Shown here: positions 20,172 through 29,793 of the stretch, in pieces
How the letters are laid out: every line of letters begins with the position of its first letter
How positions within the stretch are numbered: the first letter of the stretch is position 1
Assembly (NCBI GenBank): GCA_943788875.1
Contig: CALSSA010000001.1
Coordinates: 62,001 to 126,000 of the forward strand
Direction: 5' to 3'
Source: an uncultured Pseudomonadales bacterium
GTDB taxonomy: Bacteria; Pseudomonadota; Gammaproteobacteria; Pseudomonadales; Porticoccaceae
Length of the DNA stretch: 64,000 nucleotides
Notes under the pieces: generated by a model
Told to the model about the DNA's origin: nothing
The model's database searches: none
The model's input: only the letters and a program-made list of their open reading frames with translations
Position numbers and translations under genes: made by a program

Positions 20172-21163
20172 ATCTACTCTGGCCCTGGGCACTGATCCTG
20201 TTACCTCTGCCTTTTATTTATCGTCGTTTGCGCGCCCCTGCAGAAATTAATATCCGCGCACTGCGCGCCCCACTGCTGGCCAATGCCGCTATGGGTACTG
20301 AGCTTTCAATCAACTCCAACAACTGGCGCAAAAATAGTTTGCTGCTGTTATTAGCCCTATCCTGGATCGCTGCCGTGCTGGCGTTAGCGCGACCCGTATG
20401 GATCGGTGAGCCAGTGGCAGTGCCCACCAATGGCCGCGATATCTTGCTGGCAGTGGATATCTCCGGCAGCATGGAGCGGGAAGATATGCAACTGCGTGGC
20501 CGCGAGGTCAATCGGCTGGTGGCAGTAAAAGCCGTGGTCAGTGACTTTGTTATCAAACGCGAAGGTGATCGCTTGGGGCTGGTTCTATTTGGCGAAAAGG
20601 CCTATTTACAAACCCCTCTGACCTTTGATCGCAAAACCATGGAAATATTATTAAATGAAGCTCAAATTGGTTTTGCTGGTAACAATGGCACAGCCATAGG
20701 CGATGCCATTGGCTTGGCGGTCAAGCGTCTACAGGATCGTCCGGAAAATCATCGGGTAGTGATTTTGCTTACCGACGGCGCTAATAATGCCGGCGAGCTG
20801 GAACCCTTAAAGGCCGCCGACCTGGCCCGCCGCGCCAAAGTAAAAATCTATACCATTGGAATAGGCGCTGAGGTTCAAGAGACCTGGGGACTATTTGGCA
20901 AACGAGTAACCAATCCCAGTGCCGATCTCGATGAAGCTACATTGACCGGTATAGCCGACGCCACTGGCGGGCTATTTTTTCGCGCCCGCAATCCACAGGA
21001 ACTGGCGGCCATCTACGCCGAACTCAATCGGCTGGAACCGCTGGAGCAGGAGGCTGAAACTATTCGCCCAGTGGCCAGCCTGTTCTATTGGCCTCTGGCT
21101 GTGGCATTTATTTTAAGCTTGTTGGTCGCGGTAATTAATAGTCGCAGAGGTGCCCATGGCTGA
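20165..21163 (+). CDS. Membrane VWA protein, BatA-like
   Basis: 332 residues. Two N-terminal membrane helices (about 5-20 and 57-75) precede a VWA domain with a complete metal site (MIDAS) DISGS at 98-102, and one more helix closes the C-terminus (about 305-325). This is the BatA/BatB layout, with the VWA domain on the periplasmic side. In Bacteroides Bat proteins are linked to aerotolerance; in gammaproteobacteria the role is likely envelope stress or protein maturation. Confidence 0.93.
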   Translation: MLNLLWPWALILLPLPFIYRRLRAPAEINIRALRAPLLANAAMGTELSINSNNWRKNSLLLLLALSWIAAVLALARPVWIGEPVAVPTNGRDILLAVDISGSMEREDMQLRGREVNRLVAVKAVVSDFVIKREGDRLGLVLFGEKAYLQTPLTFDRKTMEILLNEAQIGFAGNNGTAIGDAIGLAVKRLQDRPENHRVVILLTDGANNAGELEPLKAADLARRAKVKIYTIGIGAEVQETWGLFGKRVTNPSADLDEATLTGIADATGGLFFRARNPQELAAIYAELNRLEPLEQEAETIRPVASLFYWPLAVAFILSLLVAVINSRRGAHG

Positions 21164-22973
21164 TTGGCTGCAAGGCATAGAGCAACTGCATTTTTTGCGA
21201 CCCTGGTGGTTTCTGGGGCTGATACCCTGCGCCCTGATAATCGCCCTCTACCAATGGCGTAAGCGCAGTGCTGGTAACTGGGAAAACATTATTAACCCAG
21301 AGTTGCTGCCCTTTTTAATGCAGGGCGAGACTGATAAAAAAGGCCATGATAATAGTTATCTTTTGGGCTGGGTTGCCGCTGCATGGATCGTCTGCTGCGC
21401 TGGTATTGCCGGCCCGACTTGGCAGCAATTGCCCCAGCCAGTGCACAAGCAAGATAGCGCGCTGGTGATTATTTTTGATTTATCACCCAGTATGCTGGCA
21501 CAGGATGTTGCTCCCAGTCGTTTGGTGCGCGCCAGATTCAAATTGATCGATATCCTCAAGCATCAGGATGAAGGCTTCAATGCTCTTGTAGTTTTCGGCG
21601 GCGAAGCCCATACAGTCTCGCCACTGACTGAAGACAGCAACACCATTATCAGTCTGGTGCCTGTCCTGCACCCCAGCCTTTTAGCGGAGTACGGCAGTAA
21701 CACTGAAGATGCCATCGAGATGGCGATTAATCTGGCTACCAATGGCGGCTATGCTCAGGCAGATTTGCTGCTGATCACAGATGGGGTGGCAAGATCAGCC
21801 TTTAATACCATTCAGTCTATGCTCGCCCAGGCTGGTGACTTTCGCCTGTCGATACTTGGCGTCGGCACTGCACAGGGTGCACCTATTCCTTACGGCAATG
21901 GTAGTTTTGTCAAAGACAGCAGCGGCGCCATTTTAATACCCAAACTGGATTCCGCCTCACTGCAGATGCTGGCCGGCTACAGCGGCGGCAGCTACCGGCA
22001 ACTCAGTGCCGATGACAGTGATATTGAGCAACTACTGGCCGGCACAGAGCAGCTGTTTCCAGACGCCACCAGAGAACTGGATCGCTCCTTTGACCTGTGG
22101 GACGACCAGGGTTTTTGGTTGATCATATTGCTATTGCCGGTATTGTTACTGAGCTTTCGCAAAAATATTATCGCTATTGTGCTGCTGGCTCCGATATTAA
22201 TGCAGCCACAGACTACCAATGCCTCAGTCTGGCAAGACCTGTGGCAAACGCCAGATCAGCAGGCGGCTGAGGCACTAGCCGCTGGCGATGCAGGCGCAGC
22301 TCAGGCACTTTTTGAGGACAGCCAATGGCGCGGCAGCGCGGCATACAGAGCCGGAGATTACAATGCTGCTATTGATGACTTTACTGGTTCAGACAGTGCT
22401 GATGGCCATTACAATCGCGGCAATGCACTGGCCAAAGCAGGAGATCTGGAAGCTGCTATTGAGGCCTATAACGAAGCATTAACCAGGCAACCCGAGATGG
22501 AAGATGCTGTGGCCAATCGAGAGCTGATAGAACAGTTAAAACAGCAGCAGGAACAACAGCAGCAAGAGTCATCTGAACAGGATCAGCAGCAACAGAATCA
22601 AGAGCAGAACCAACAGCAGCAGTCGTCCAGTGAGGAAGATAGCCAGCAGAATCAGGACCAGTCGCAACAAGATTCAGAGCAAACTAAACCACAAGAGCAA
22701 GAGCAGGAACAATCTGAGCAAGAGCAGGAACAATCTGAGCAAGAGCAGGAACAATCTGAGCAAGAGTCCGAGAAAAGTCAGCAGCAGGCAGAGTCCCAAG
22801 AAGCAGAGCTCAGCGAGGAAGAAAAACAAAATCAACAGGAGATCGAACAGATACTGCGGCGAGTGCCCGATGATCCAGGCGGCCTGCTGCGGCAAAAATT
22901 TCGCTACCAGTCGCGACAGCGCGCACTGGAACAACGACAACCCAAACCACCCAATGAGCAAGAGCGCTGGTAA
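21156..22973 (+). CDS. VWA-TPR protein (BatB-BatC fusion) with Gln/Glu-rich tail
   Basis: 605 residues from the ATG at 21156, which has AGAGG 5 bases upstream. Layout: two helices (about 15-32, 68-86), a VWA domain with MIDAS DLSPS at 108-112, two helices near 315-350, then TPR-like repeats (SAAYRAGDYNAAIDDF, GNALAKAGDLEAAIEAYNEA). A long run of Gln, Glu and Ser follows, with three exact 7-residue repeats QEQEQSE, and a conserved-looking tail RRVPDDPGGLLRQKF. This joins the separate BatB and BatC of other bacteria. It overlaps the BatA gene by 8 bases and abuts batD (TAAATG). Confidence 0.92.
   Translation: MADWLQGIEQLHFLRPWWFLGLIPCALIIALYQWRKRSAGNWENIINPELLPFLMQGETDKKGHDNSYLLGWVAAAWIVCCAGIAGPTWQQLPQPVHKQDSALVIIFDLSPSMLAQDVAPSRLVRARFKLIDILKHQDEGFNALVVFGGEAHTVSPLTEDSNTIISLVPVLHPSLLAEYGSNTEDAIEMAINLATNGGYAQADLLLITDGVARSAFNTIQSMLAQAGDFRLSILGVGTAQGAPIPYGNGSFVKDSSGAILIPKLDSASLQMLAGYSGGSYRQLSADDSDIEQLLAGTEQLFPDATRELDRSFDLWDDQGFWLIILLLPVLLLSFRKNIIAIVLLAPILMQPQTTNASVWQDLWQTPDQQAAEALAAGDAGAAQALFEDSQWRGSAAYRAGDYNAAIDDFTGSDSADGHYNRGNALAKAGDLEAAIEAYNEALTRQPEMEDAVANRELIEQLKQQQEQQQQESSEQDQQQQNQEQNQQQQSSSEEDSQQNQDQSQQDSEQTKPQEQEQEQSEQEQEQSEQEQEQSEQESEKSQQQAESQEAELSEEEKQNQQEIEQILRRVPDDPGGLLRQKFRYQSRQRALEQRQPKPPNEQERW
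22698..22760 (+). repeat. Three exact 21-bp tandem repeats inside the BatB/C gene
   Basis: The unit CAAGAGCAGGAACAATCTGA(G) occurs three times without change, in frame, and encodes a Gln/Glu/Ser run. The exact DNA identity points to recent slippage or expansion; copy number may vary between strains. Confidence 0.95.
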
Positions 22974-24674
22974 ATGAATTTATCCATGATAAAAAATCTT
23001 CTCGCAGTATTGCTGCTGACAGTTTCTACATTGGGCTGGGCTAAATTAACAGCTACGGTTGATCGCACCGTTATAGATAACAATGAAACCCTGCAACTGG
23101 TTATCCGATACGACGGCCAGGTCATGAGCGCGCAACCGGATTTCAGCCCTCTGGAAAAAGACTTTGAAGTTCTTTCTAATAATCGGCAACAGCAGTACAG
23201 CTGGGCCAATGGCCGATCTGAATCCTATACTGACTGGACTATGGTGCTAATGCCAAAGCGCACTGGGCTGGTATTAATCCCCTCTCTCAACTTCAAAAAA
23301 GACGTCAGCAATGCAGTAGAGATCAGGGTGCGCAGCGCCAGTAGCGTAACCGCGGGTGCCGGTAAACAACCCATCTACACCGAAACTCTGGTCGACAAAG
23401 ACAATGTCTATATTCAGCAACAGCTGGTGCTTACCCATCGTCTCTACACCTCGGTGCAGCTGACAGATCTAAGTCTCTCTGATCTCAATGTGCCCGATGT
23501 AATTATGCAGAAAATTGGCGACAGTCAATTTCAAAAAATAATCAATGGCAGGAATTATTTAATCATTGAAATAAAGTACGCACTGTTCCCACAGGTGGCT
23601 GGCAAACTTACTATTCCCGCTCTGCGTTTTGGTGCCTATGAGAGTAATGGCCGCAGCCAGTTTGGCGGCTTTACTAATCGAGGCACCCGCATATTCCGCA
23701 GCACAGAGCGCAAGACTGTCGATGTTATGGTGAGACCTGCGCATATAGCCGCAGACCAGTGGATGCCAAGTTCCGAAGTCCAGCTCGCCGAGCAGTGGAG
23801 TACTGACCTCAGCAATCTGACTGTGGGCGAACCAGTCACCAGAGCTATCGCCATTAGTGCCGCGGGATTAACCGGCGCGCAGATAACTCCAATCCCGATG
23901 ATTGAGAGTGACGACTATAAAATCTACCCTGATCAGCCTCAACTCCAAGAGCAGGCCAAAGGGTCGACCATTCTAGGTACCCGCACTGAAACTCTGGCAA
24001 TAGTGCCTAGTCGGGCTGGCGAAATTACCTTTCCTGAAATCAAAGTAAGATGGTGGGACACGGTTAACCAACGTATGCAAACCGCTAGTCTGGCCGCTAA
24101 AACAGCGCAGGTTCGACCCGGCACTGCGATTGCTAACAACTCTGCCGGTATCCAGCAATCGAGCATACAGCCACTCAATATAGATACTCAGGAAGTCAAC
24201 GACAAAGAGGTCGAGCCAACTCTGTTAATTAAGTTATCACTGGTACTAAATGCGCTATTGATTGCCACCGTTGCCATGCTGCTATTAAAACGGCCCAAGA
24301 CAGGCTTAGCTGCACGAGCTAGCGCTGACCCCAGCACACCCGCCCTACTCAGCTTAAAACAGAAGTTTAAAGCTATTCAAATTCAGGCGAATAAAAACAA
24401 TCTGATGGGCATGCGCGATGCCATTCTGGATTGGGGTCGGCAGCTGTTCGCCGAGACACCGCCGACAACATTAAAAGACCTAAGTTTATTGCTGGCTGAT
24501 ATGGAGCTGCAGCAGCAGTTTATGCAGCTTGACCGGCAGCTTTATAAAGGTGATGCCAGCAACGATCAGCTTGATATTAGGCTGCTACTAGAACGCCTCA
24601 AACAGCAGTCCAGTTTCTCCCGCAAAAGCACAGCGAAACGAGGGCAGGAATTGCAGTCACTGTATCCTGAGTAA
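22974..24674 (+). CDS. BatD-like protein
   Basis: 566 residues. A signal peptide (MIKNLLAVLLLTVSTLGWA) is followed by several beta-sandwich domains in the periplasm, for example LTATVDRTVIDNNETLQLVI and FEVLSNNRQQQYSWANG. A membrane helix lies near 425-445 (LVLNALLIATVAMLLL), then a short cytosolic tail. The start of each repeat is typical of the BatD/oxygen-tolerance family. Last gene of the MoxR operon; it starts directly after the preceding stop codon. Confidence 0.92.
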   Translation: MNLSMIKNLLAVLLLTVSTLGWAKLTATVDRTVIDNNETLQLVIRYDGQVMSAQPDFSPLEKDFEVLSNNRQQQYSWANGRSESYTDWTMVLMPKRTGLVLIPSLNFKKDVSNAVEIRVRSASSVTAGAGKQPIYTETLVDKDNVYIQQQLVLTHRLYTSVQLTDLSLSDLNVPDVIMQKIGDSQFQKIINGRNYLIIEIKYALFPQVAGKLTIPALRFGAYESNGRSQFGGFTNRGTRIFRSTERKTVDVMVRPAHIAADQWMPSSEVQLAEQWSTDLSNLTVGEPVTRAIAISAAGLTGAQITPIPMIESDDYKIYPDQPQLQEQAKGSTILGTRTETLAIVPSRAGEITFPEIKVRWWDTVNQRMQTASLAAKTAQVRPGTAIANNSAGIQQSSIQPLNIDTQEVNDKEVEPTLLIKLSLVLNALLIATVAMLLLKRPKTGLAARASADPSTPALLSLKQKFKAIQIQANKNNLMGMRDAILDWGRQLFAETPPTTLKDLSLLLADMELQQQFMQLDRQLYKGDASNDQLDIRLLLERLKQQSSFSRKSTAKRGQELQSLYPE

Positions 24675-24830
24675 TTGGATTCTTTAACTGAGTCCATCTC
24701 TGCGTACACAAAGAAAGGAGGATAAGCACCACCCCAATCTATTGAGCACTCATAATCTAATTGGACGCAATATATTTGGCGGCAAAATTCGTCTACTATA
24801 AAAAAATAACAAATAGAGGAAGCAAGAAAA

Positions 24831-25175
24831 ATGTCTGAGCAGGCCTACGATCAAGCGAGTGAAAACCCCAGCTCCCATGATCACAATGACCAAAAAACAC
24901 TAACTGAAAAAAATACTGCAGACTATTGGCAAGCTAATTTACGCTTACTGGCAAAGCTATTGGTAGTCTGGTTTGCGGTTTCTTTTGGCTGTGGGATTCT
25001 TCTGGTCGACTGGCTCGATCAGTTTACCTTTTTCGGTTTTAAACTGGGTTTCTGGTTTGCCCAGCAAGGTGCCATCTATGTCTTTGTTGCGCTGATCTTT
25101 ATTTACGCCTGGCGAATACAGATTATTGAACGCCAATTTGGCGTCGATGATGATACTGAGGAGGGTTCAGTATGA
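24831..25175 (+). CDS. DUF4212 small membrane subunit of the symporter
   Basis: 114 residues. A hydrophilic start (to about residue 28) is followed by two membrane helices around LLAKLLVVWFAVSFGCGILL and AIYVFVALIFIYAWRI. DUF4212 proteins occur directly before SSS-family symporters and are taken to be their accessory subunit. GAGGAAG lies 7-8 bases before the ATG, and the stop overlaps the next start (ATGA). Confidence 0.92.
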   Translation: MSEQAYDQASENPSSHDHNDQKTLTEKNTADYWQANLRLLAKLLVVWFAVSFGCGILLVDWLDQFTFFGFKLGFWFAQQGAIYVFVALIFIYAWRIQIIERQFGVDDDTEEGSV

Positions 25176-26863
25176 GCACTCAGCTACTGACTTATTTATT
25201 TGTCGGCGCCTCTTTTGCGCTCTATATAGGCATTGCTATCTGGTCGCGCGCAGGCTCAACCAAAGATTTCTATGTGGCCGGTGGCGGAGTACACCCAGTG
25301 GTCAATGGTATGGCGACTGCAGCTGACTGGATGAGTGCCGCGTCGTTTATTTCCATGGCGGGTATTATTTCCTTTATGGGCCGCGATGGCTCTGTCTACC
25401 TGCTCGGCTGGACCGGTGGCTATGTGCTGTTAGCTCTGTTGATGGCGCCCTATTTGCGCAAGTTTGGTCGCTTTACGGTGCCCGACTTTATTGGCGAACG
25501 CTACTATTCCAAGACAGCTCGCATAGTCGCAGTGATCTGCCTGATCTTTGTGTCCTTTACCTATGTGGCCGGCCAGATGCGCGGTGTTGGCATTGTGTTT
25601 TCACGCTTCCTTGAAGTGGAGGTGGAAACCGGCGTTATTATTGGCATGGCCGTGGTGTTTATGTATGCGGTTCTAGGCGGCATGAAAGGTATTACCTATA
25701 CCCAGGTAGCCCAGTACTGTGTGCTAATTTTTGCCTATATGGTGCCGGCTGTTTTTATCTCCATTATGATCACCGGCAACCCTATTCCGCAGCTGGGCTT
25801 TGGCTCTGAGGTTGCCGATGGTTCTGGACTCTCGGTACTGGAAAAGCTCGATGGCGTGTTAACTGACCTCGGATTTGGCACCTATACCCAAGGCAGCAAA
25901 TCTACCATAGATGTATTTGCCATCACTGCCGCCCTGATGTTCGGAACCGCTGGCCTGCCCCATGTACTGGTGCGCTTTTTCACTGTCCCTAAGGTCTCGG
26001 ATGCGCGAAAGTCTGCCGGCTATGCGCTGGCCTTTATCGCTATTCTCTACACTACGGCACCGGCCGTCGCCTCCTTTGCGCGCCTTAATCTGGTGGACAC
26101 TGTGCACAATACCAGCTACGAACAGGCACCCCAGTGGTTTAGCAATTGGGAGAGCACAGGTCTGGTGGGATGGCAGGATAAAAACGATGATGGTCTGATG
26201 CAGTACAGCGCAGGTGCAGATAATGAAGTCACCATTGATCGCGATATTATGGTGCTGGCCAATCCGGAAATTGCCAATCTTCCAGGCTGGGTAATTGCCC
26301 TGGTGGCTGCAGGCGGCGTGGCGGCGGCCCTGTCAACGGCGGCTGGCTTGCTGCTGGTAATATCCAGTTCGGTATCTCATGATTTACTCAAACAAACCCT
26401 GATGCCTGCTATTACCGAAAAACAGGAGCTGCTATTTGCCAGAATTGCCGCTGCGGTGGCCGTCTGTATAGCAGGCCTATTCGGCATTTACCCTCCTGCC
26501 TTTGTGGCGCAGGTCGTTGCCTTCGCCTTTGGTCTGGCGGCCGCTTCACTATTCCCCGCCATTGTTCTGGGCATCTTTAGTAAACGGGTCAATAAAGAAG
26601 GGGCTATCACCGGCATGCTGCTGGGACTGGTGTTTACCTTTTCCTATATTGTCTACTTTAAATTTGTCTCGCCAGAGCTTAACAGCGCCGAACACTGGTG
26701 GCTGGGTATTTCACCCGAGGGCATTGGCTTTATAGGTATGCTGCTCAATATAGGGGCCGCATTTGGAGTTAGCCACTTCACTGCACCGCCCCCTGCCGAG
26801 GTGCGGGATCTGATAGATGATATTCGTATTCCCAGTGGTGCGGCGGTGGCTCACAGTCATTAA
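25172..26863 (+). CDS. Sodium:solute symporter, acetate (ActP-like) type
   Basis: 563 residues with about 13 membrane helices, of the solute:sodium symporter family. Recognisable parts are DFYVAGGGVHPVVNGMATAA, DWMSAASFISMAG with the Na+-site helix, GGMKGITYTQVAQY and GTAGLPHVLVRFFTVP. Together with the DUF4212 partner it belongs to the VC_2705 subfamily. The likely substrate is acetate or another small monocarboxylate; the sequence does not settle which. Confidence 0.9.
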   Translation: MSTQLLTYLFVGASFALYIGIAIWSRAGSTKDFYVAGGGVHPVVNGMATAADWMSAASFISMAGIISFMGRDGSVYLLGWTGGYVLLALLMAPYLRKFGRFTVPDFIGERYYSKTARIVAVICLIFVSFTYVAGQMRGVGIVFSRFLEVEVETGVIIGMAVVFMYAVLGGMKGITYTQVAQYCVLIFAYMVPAVFISIMITGNPIPQLGFGSEVADGSGLSVLEKLDGVLTDLGFGTYTQGSKSTIDVFAITAALMFGTAGLPHVLVRFFTVPKVSDARKSAGYALAFIAILYTTAPAVASFARLNLVDTVHNTSYEQAPQWFSNWESTGLVGWQDKNDDGLMQYSAGADNEVTIDRDIMVLANPEIANLPGWVIALVAAGGVAAALSTAAGLLLVISSSVSHDLLKQTLMPAITEKQELLFARIAAAVAVCIAGLFGIYPPAFVAQVVAFAFGLAAASLFPAIVLGIFSKRVNKEGAITGMLLGLVFTFSYIVYFKFVSPELNSAEHWWLGISPEGIGFIGMLLNIGAAFGVSHFTAPPPAEVRDLIDDIRIPSGAAVAHSH

Positions 26864-26874
26864 TAGGGCCTAAG

Positions 26875-26922
26875 AATTGCTGTAAAAATTGCTGTAAAAA
26901 TTGCTGTAAAAATTGCTGTAAA
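26875..26922 (+). repeat. Four exact 12-bp tandem repeats
   Basis: Unit AATTGCTGTAAA occurs four times in a row, starting 11 bases after the symporter stop codon. The repeat runs straight into the terminator hairpin at 26926, and its A-rich end supplies that terminator's T run on the minus strand. Confidence 0.97.
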
Positions 26923-26925
26923 AAA

Positions 26926-26948
26926 CAGGAGGCTTAAAAAGCCTCCTG
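26926..26948 (-). terminator. Terminator of pepN (minus strand)
   Basis: Stem CAGGAGGC/GCCTCCTG with a 7-base loop. On the minus strand it is followed by a run of T (26920-26925), as a rho-independent terminator requires. It is less suited for the plus strand, which lacks a T run. Confidence 0.8.
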
Positions 26949-26966
26949 AATATAGGGTCAGATACT

Positions 26967-27058
26967 GTTCAGACGGAACGTGCTAATCGAAATTAGCACT
27001 CCAGGTCAGCCTGGTCGTCTGAACATCAGCTCAGATCGTGCAAGATCGGGAAGCTGAT
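26967..27058. other. Branched palindromic element (three-way junction plus second hairpin)
   Basis: The outer stem GTTCAGACG/CGTCTGAAC (26967-26975/27016-27024) encloses two perfect hairpins: GTGCTAAT-CGAA-ATTAGCAC (26980-26999) and CCAGG-TCAG-CCTGG (27001-27014). A second stem follows at once: ATCAGCT/AGCTGAT (27025-27031/27052-27058) with an inner GATC/GATC pair. GATACT flanks the whole at 26961-26966 and 27056-27061. It lies in the 3' trailer of pepN, and I recognise no known RNA family. Confidence 0.75.
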
Positions 27059-27148
27059 ACTTAAAGACTAGCCTATTGTTTCAGGATATGCCCAAACTTA
27101 ACCCAATATGGCTATCAGTACCCAATGGAGAGGGGGTTGACGACGTCG

Positions 27149-29779
27149 TTAAAGGGATTTGGTGACGATCTCCTGCAGATCTTTAACCAGATTTTCTTGC
27201 TTGCCAATATTCTCTAATGCATCGCGCATCAGTTGCCTATTGGGCTCGGGGAATTTCTTCCATCTGGTCAACGGGGTCACCAGTCGCGCGGCTACTTGGG
27301 GGTTAACAGAATTCAGGGCGCAGATCTGCTGCTGCAGAAACTCATAGCCGCTGCCATCAGTACTGTGGAAATTAACCAGATTAGCCGAACAAAACGCGCC
27401 GATCAGACTGCGAATTTTATTTGGGTTGGTCATATTAAAAGCTGAATGCTGCAACAACTCCTGTACCCGCTGCAAGCCACCGGACTGGCTGTTAGTAGCC
27501 TGAATCTGTAACCATAGGTTCATCACCAGAGCTTCATCGCAATACTGCTGTTCAAACTGCTGTAATGCCTGTTCTGCTAAGGCAACTGCGGCAGAGCAGT
27601 TCACCAGAGCCGACAGCGCTGCGGCCTGATCGGTCATATTGTCGGCAGTCTGAAACTGCTGCCAAGCCAGCTCGGGGCCAATATCATCCACTAGCATCAG
27701 ATAACCCAGCGCGGCATTTTTAAGTCCGCGGCGACCAATTTGCTCTGCCACTGGAGCATAGACCTGCTCGATATTATGGCGGTTATAAGTAGCCACAAGC
27801 TGCTCTTGCAATGCCAGTGCAAGCTCCTGACGGGCAAAGTTGCGCGCCTGGTGAATGGCTTGTACATGAATCTCGACGGCCTGCTCATGGAGCTGTGCTT
27901 CGCCGGGCAACTGCAGCATCAGCTGTACCATGGCCGGATCCAGTGTCTGATCCTCAAGCAATGAAGCAAAGGCTTTAATAAGCTGGCCGTCCAGCGACAT
28001 GGGGCGCTCAGCGATACAATCTTCTACCAGCTGTTGCAGCACCGAAAAAGACAAGGTCTGGCAGGCATCCCAGCGATTAAAGCCATCCGTATCCCTGGCC
28101 ATTAAAAATGCCAGCTGCTCGGGGCTATAGTCATAATCCAACTTTACTGGCGCAGACAGGCCACGCAACAATGAGGGCACTGGCTGCTCGGCAATATTCG
28201 CAAACACCACCTGCTGTTTGGCCTCGGTCAGTTCAATCACTGTTTCAACGTCGCCAGCAGGATTTAGGGGAATTTCACCATGTGCCCCCAGCAAGCCTAG
28301 CCTGACTGGGATAACAAAAGGTAACTTTTCCGTCTGCCCGGGAGTAGCCGGGCAGCTTTGCTCAAACTCCAAAGTATAGGTCTGAGCCTCAGCATTATAG
28401 TCAGAGCGCACAGCCAGCACTGGCGTGCCAGCTTGCTTATACCAGCGACGGAACTGAGTAAGGTCGCGACCACTGGCATCTTCCATTGCTCTGACAAACT
28501 CTTCGATGGTAACCGCCTGACCATCATGGCGATCGAAATACAGATCTGTAGCTTGGCGATACAGGTCCTGCCCTAACAAGGTGTGATACATGCCAACGAT
28601 TTCTGCGCCTTTTTCATACACCGTCAATGTGTAGAAATTATTGATCTCCATGTACGAGTCGGGCTGCACTGAATGGGACATGGGGCCGCCATCCTCAGTA
28701 AACTGAAAACTGCGCAGATAATTGACGTCTTCAATTCGCTTGACCGTGGCCGAGTTCATATCTGCAGAAAACTGCGAATCCCGATAAACGGTAAAACCTT
28801 CTTTTAAACTGAGCTGAAACCAGTCGCGCAGATTGACTCTGTTGCCCGACCAGTTGTGGAAATACTCATGGGCAACAATTGCCTCCACTCGCTGAAACGC
28901 AGCATCTGTAGTGGTTTTTGGGTTGGCCAGCACGGCGGAGGTATTAAAAATATTTAGGCCTTTGTTCTCCATGGCACCCATATTGAAATCATCCACCGCT
29001 ACAATCATAAAAATATCCAGATCATATTCGCGACCATAGACCTGCTCATCCCAGGCCATGGAATTTTTCAGTGACAGCATGGCATGGGCACATTTATCCA
29101 GATCCTTTTCTTCAACAAAGATCTGCAGCGGAATCTGGCGGCCAGACATGGTAGTAAAACTATCTTCTACCACAGCCAGAGTGCCAGCCACCAAAGCAAA
29201 CAAATGAGAGGGTTTTTTAAATGGATCATGCCAGGTGACAAAATGACGGCCAGCGCCTAGATCACCGCGTTCAATGGCATTGCCGTTGGACAGCAGCACA
29301 GGATAAGCTGCTTTATCCGCGGTTATCTTAACTGTGAATACGGACATAATATCCGGACGATCAGGGAAAAAGGTGATGCGCCGAAAACCCTCAGCTTCAC
29401 ATTGAGTACAGTACATGGTGCGCGAGCGGTACAGCCCCATCATTGAGGTATTGAGCTGTGGTTGAATCAGTACCTCAGTTTTTACAACACAGCTGGCGGG
29501 CAGATTATGCAGCGAGAGCAGAGTCCCGGTCAGGCTGTAATCGGTTTGTTCAAGGCGCCGGCCATCCACTTCAACCCATTGCAGCTCTACGCCGCCTTTA
29601 CTGTTTAATTCAAAGGCGCCAGTTTGATCATCGCTGGCGCTATTGCGTCGCACTGACAGACTGGTTGTTACTCTGGTCTGAGTATCATCGAGATCAAAAA
29701 TCAGATCTGTGGTGTCCACCAAAAAGGCAGAGACTTTATAGTCCTTCAAATAAATTGTTTGGGGTAATCCATCTTTCAC
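27149..29779 (-). CDS. pepN: Aminopeptidase N
   Basis: 876 residues, the usual size of bacterial M1 PepN. The start is GTG at 29779, with AAGGAG 7 bases upstream. The substrate-binding GAMEN motif is at 268-272, zinc ligands HEYFH at 304-308 and the third ligand Glu327 in LKEG. An Ig-like domain and a long helical C-terminal domain follow. It is a cytosolic broad-range zinc peptidase that removes N-terminal residues in peptide recycling. The DUF2797 gene overlaps its upstream region: its stop lies 14 bases before the pepN start. Confidence 0.97.
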   Translation of the reverse strand: MKDGLPQTIYLKDYKVSAFLVDTTDLIFDLDDTQTRVTTSLSVRRNSASDDQTGAFELNSKGGVELQWVEVDGRRLEQTDYSLTGTLLSLHNLPASCVVKTEVLIQPQLNTSMMGLYRSRTMYCTQCEAEGFRRITFFPDRPDIMSVFTVKITADKAAYPVLLSNGNAIERGDLGAGRHFVTWHDPFKKPSHLFALVAGTLAVVEDSFTTMSGRQIPLQIFVEEKDLDKCAHAMLSLKNSMAWDEQVYGREYDLDIFMIVAVDDFNMGAMENKGLNIFNTSAVLANPKTTTDAAFQRVEAIVAHEYFHNWSGNRVNLRDWFQLSLKEGFTVYRDSQFSADMNSATVKRIEDVNYLRSFQFTEDGGPMSHSVQPDSYMEINNFYTLTVYEKGAEIVGMYHTLLGQDLYRQATDLYFDRHDGQAVTIEEFVRAMEDASGRDLTQFRRWYKQAGTPVLAVRSDYNAEAQTYTLEFEQSCPATPGQTEKLPFVIPVRLGLLGAHGEIPLNPAGDVETVIELTEAKQQVVFANIAEQPVPSLLRGLSAPVKLDYDYSPEQLAFLMARDTDGFNRWDACQTLSFSVLQQLVEDCIAERPMSLDGQLIKAFASLLEDQTLDPAMVQLMLQLPGEAQLHEQAVEIHVQAIHQARNFARQELALALQEQLVATYNRHNIEQVYAPVAEQIGRRGLKNAALGYLMLVDDIGPELAWQQFQTADNMTDQAAALSALVNCSAAVALAEQALQQFEQQYCDEALVMNLWLQIQATNSQSGGLQRVQELLQHSAFNMTNPNKIRSLIGAFCSANLVNFHSTDGSGYEFLQQQICALNSVNPQVAARLVTPLTRWKKFPEPNRQLMRDALENIGKQENLVKDLQEIVTKSL

Positions 29780-29793
29780 ATTACTGCTCCTTT

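Noticed and set aside
22698-22760. CRISPR-like repeat array
   Set aside because: The repeats are directly joined, without spacers, and lie in a coding frame.
26967-27024. Integron attC site
   Set aside because: The outer stem reads GTTCAGACG/CGTCTGAAC, which does not fit the GTTRRRY/RYYYAAC core, and there is no integrase or cassette array.
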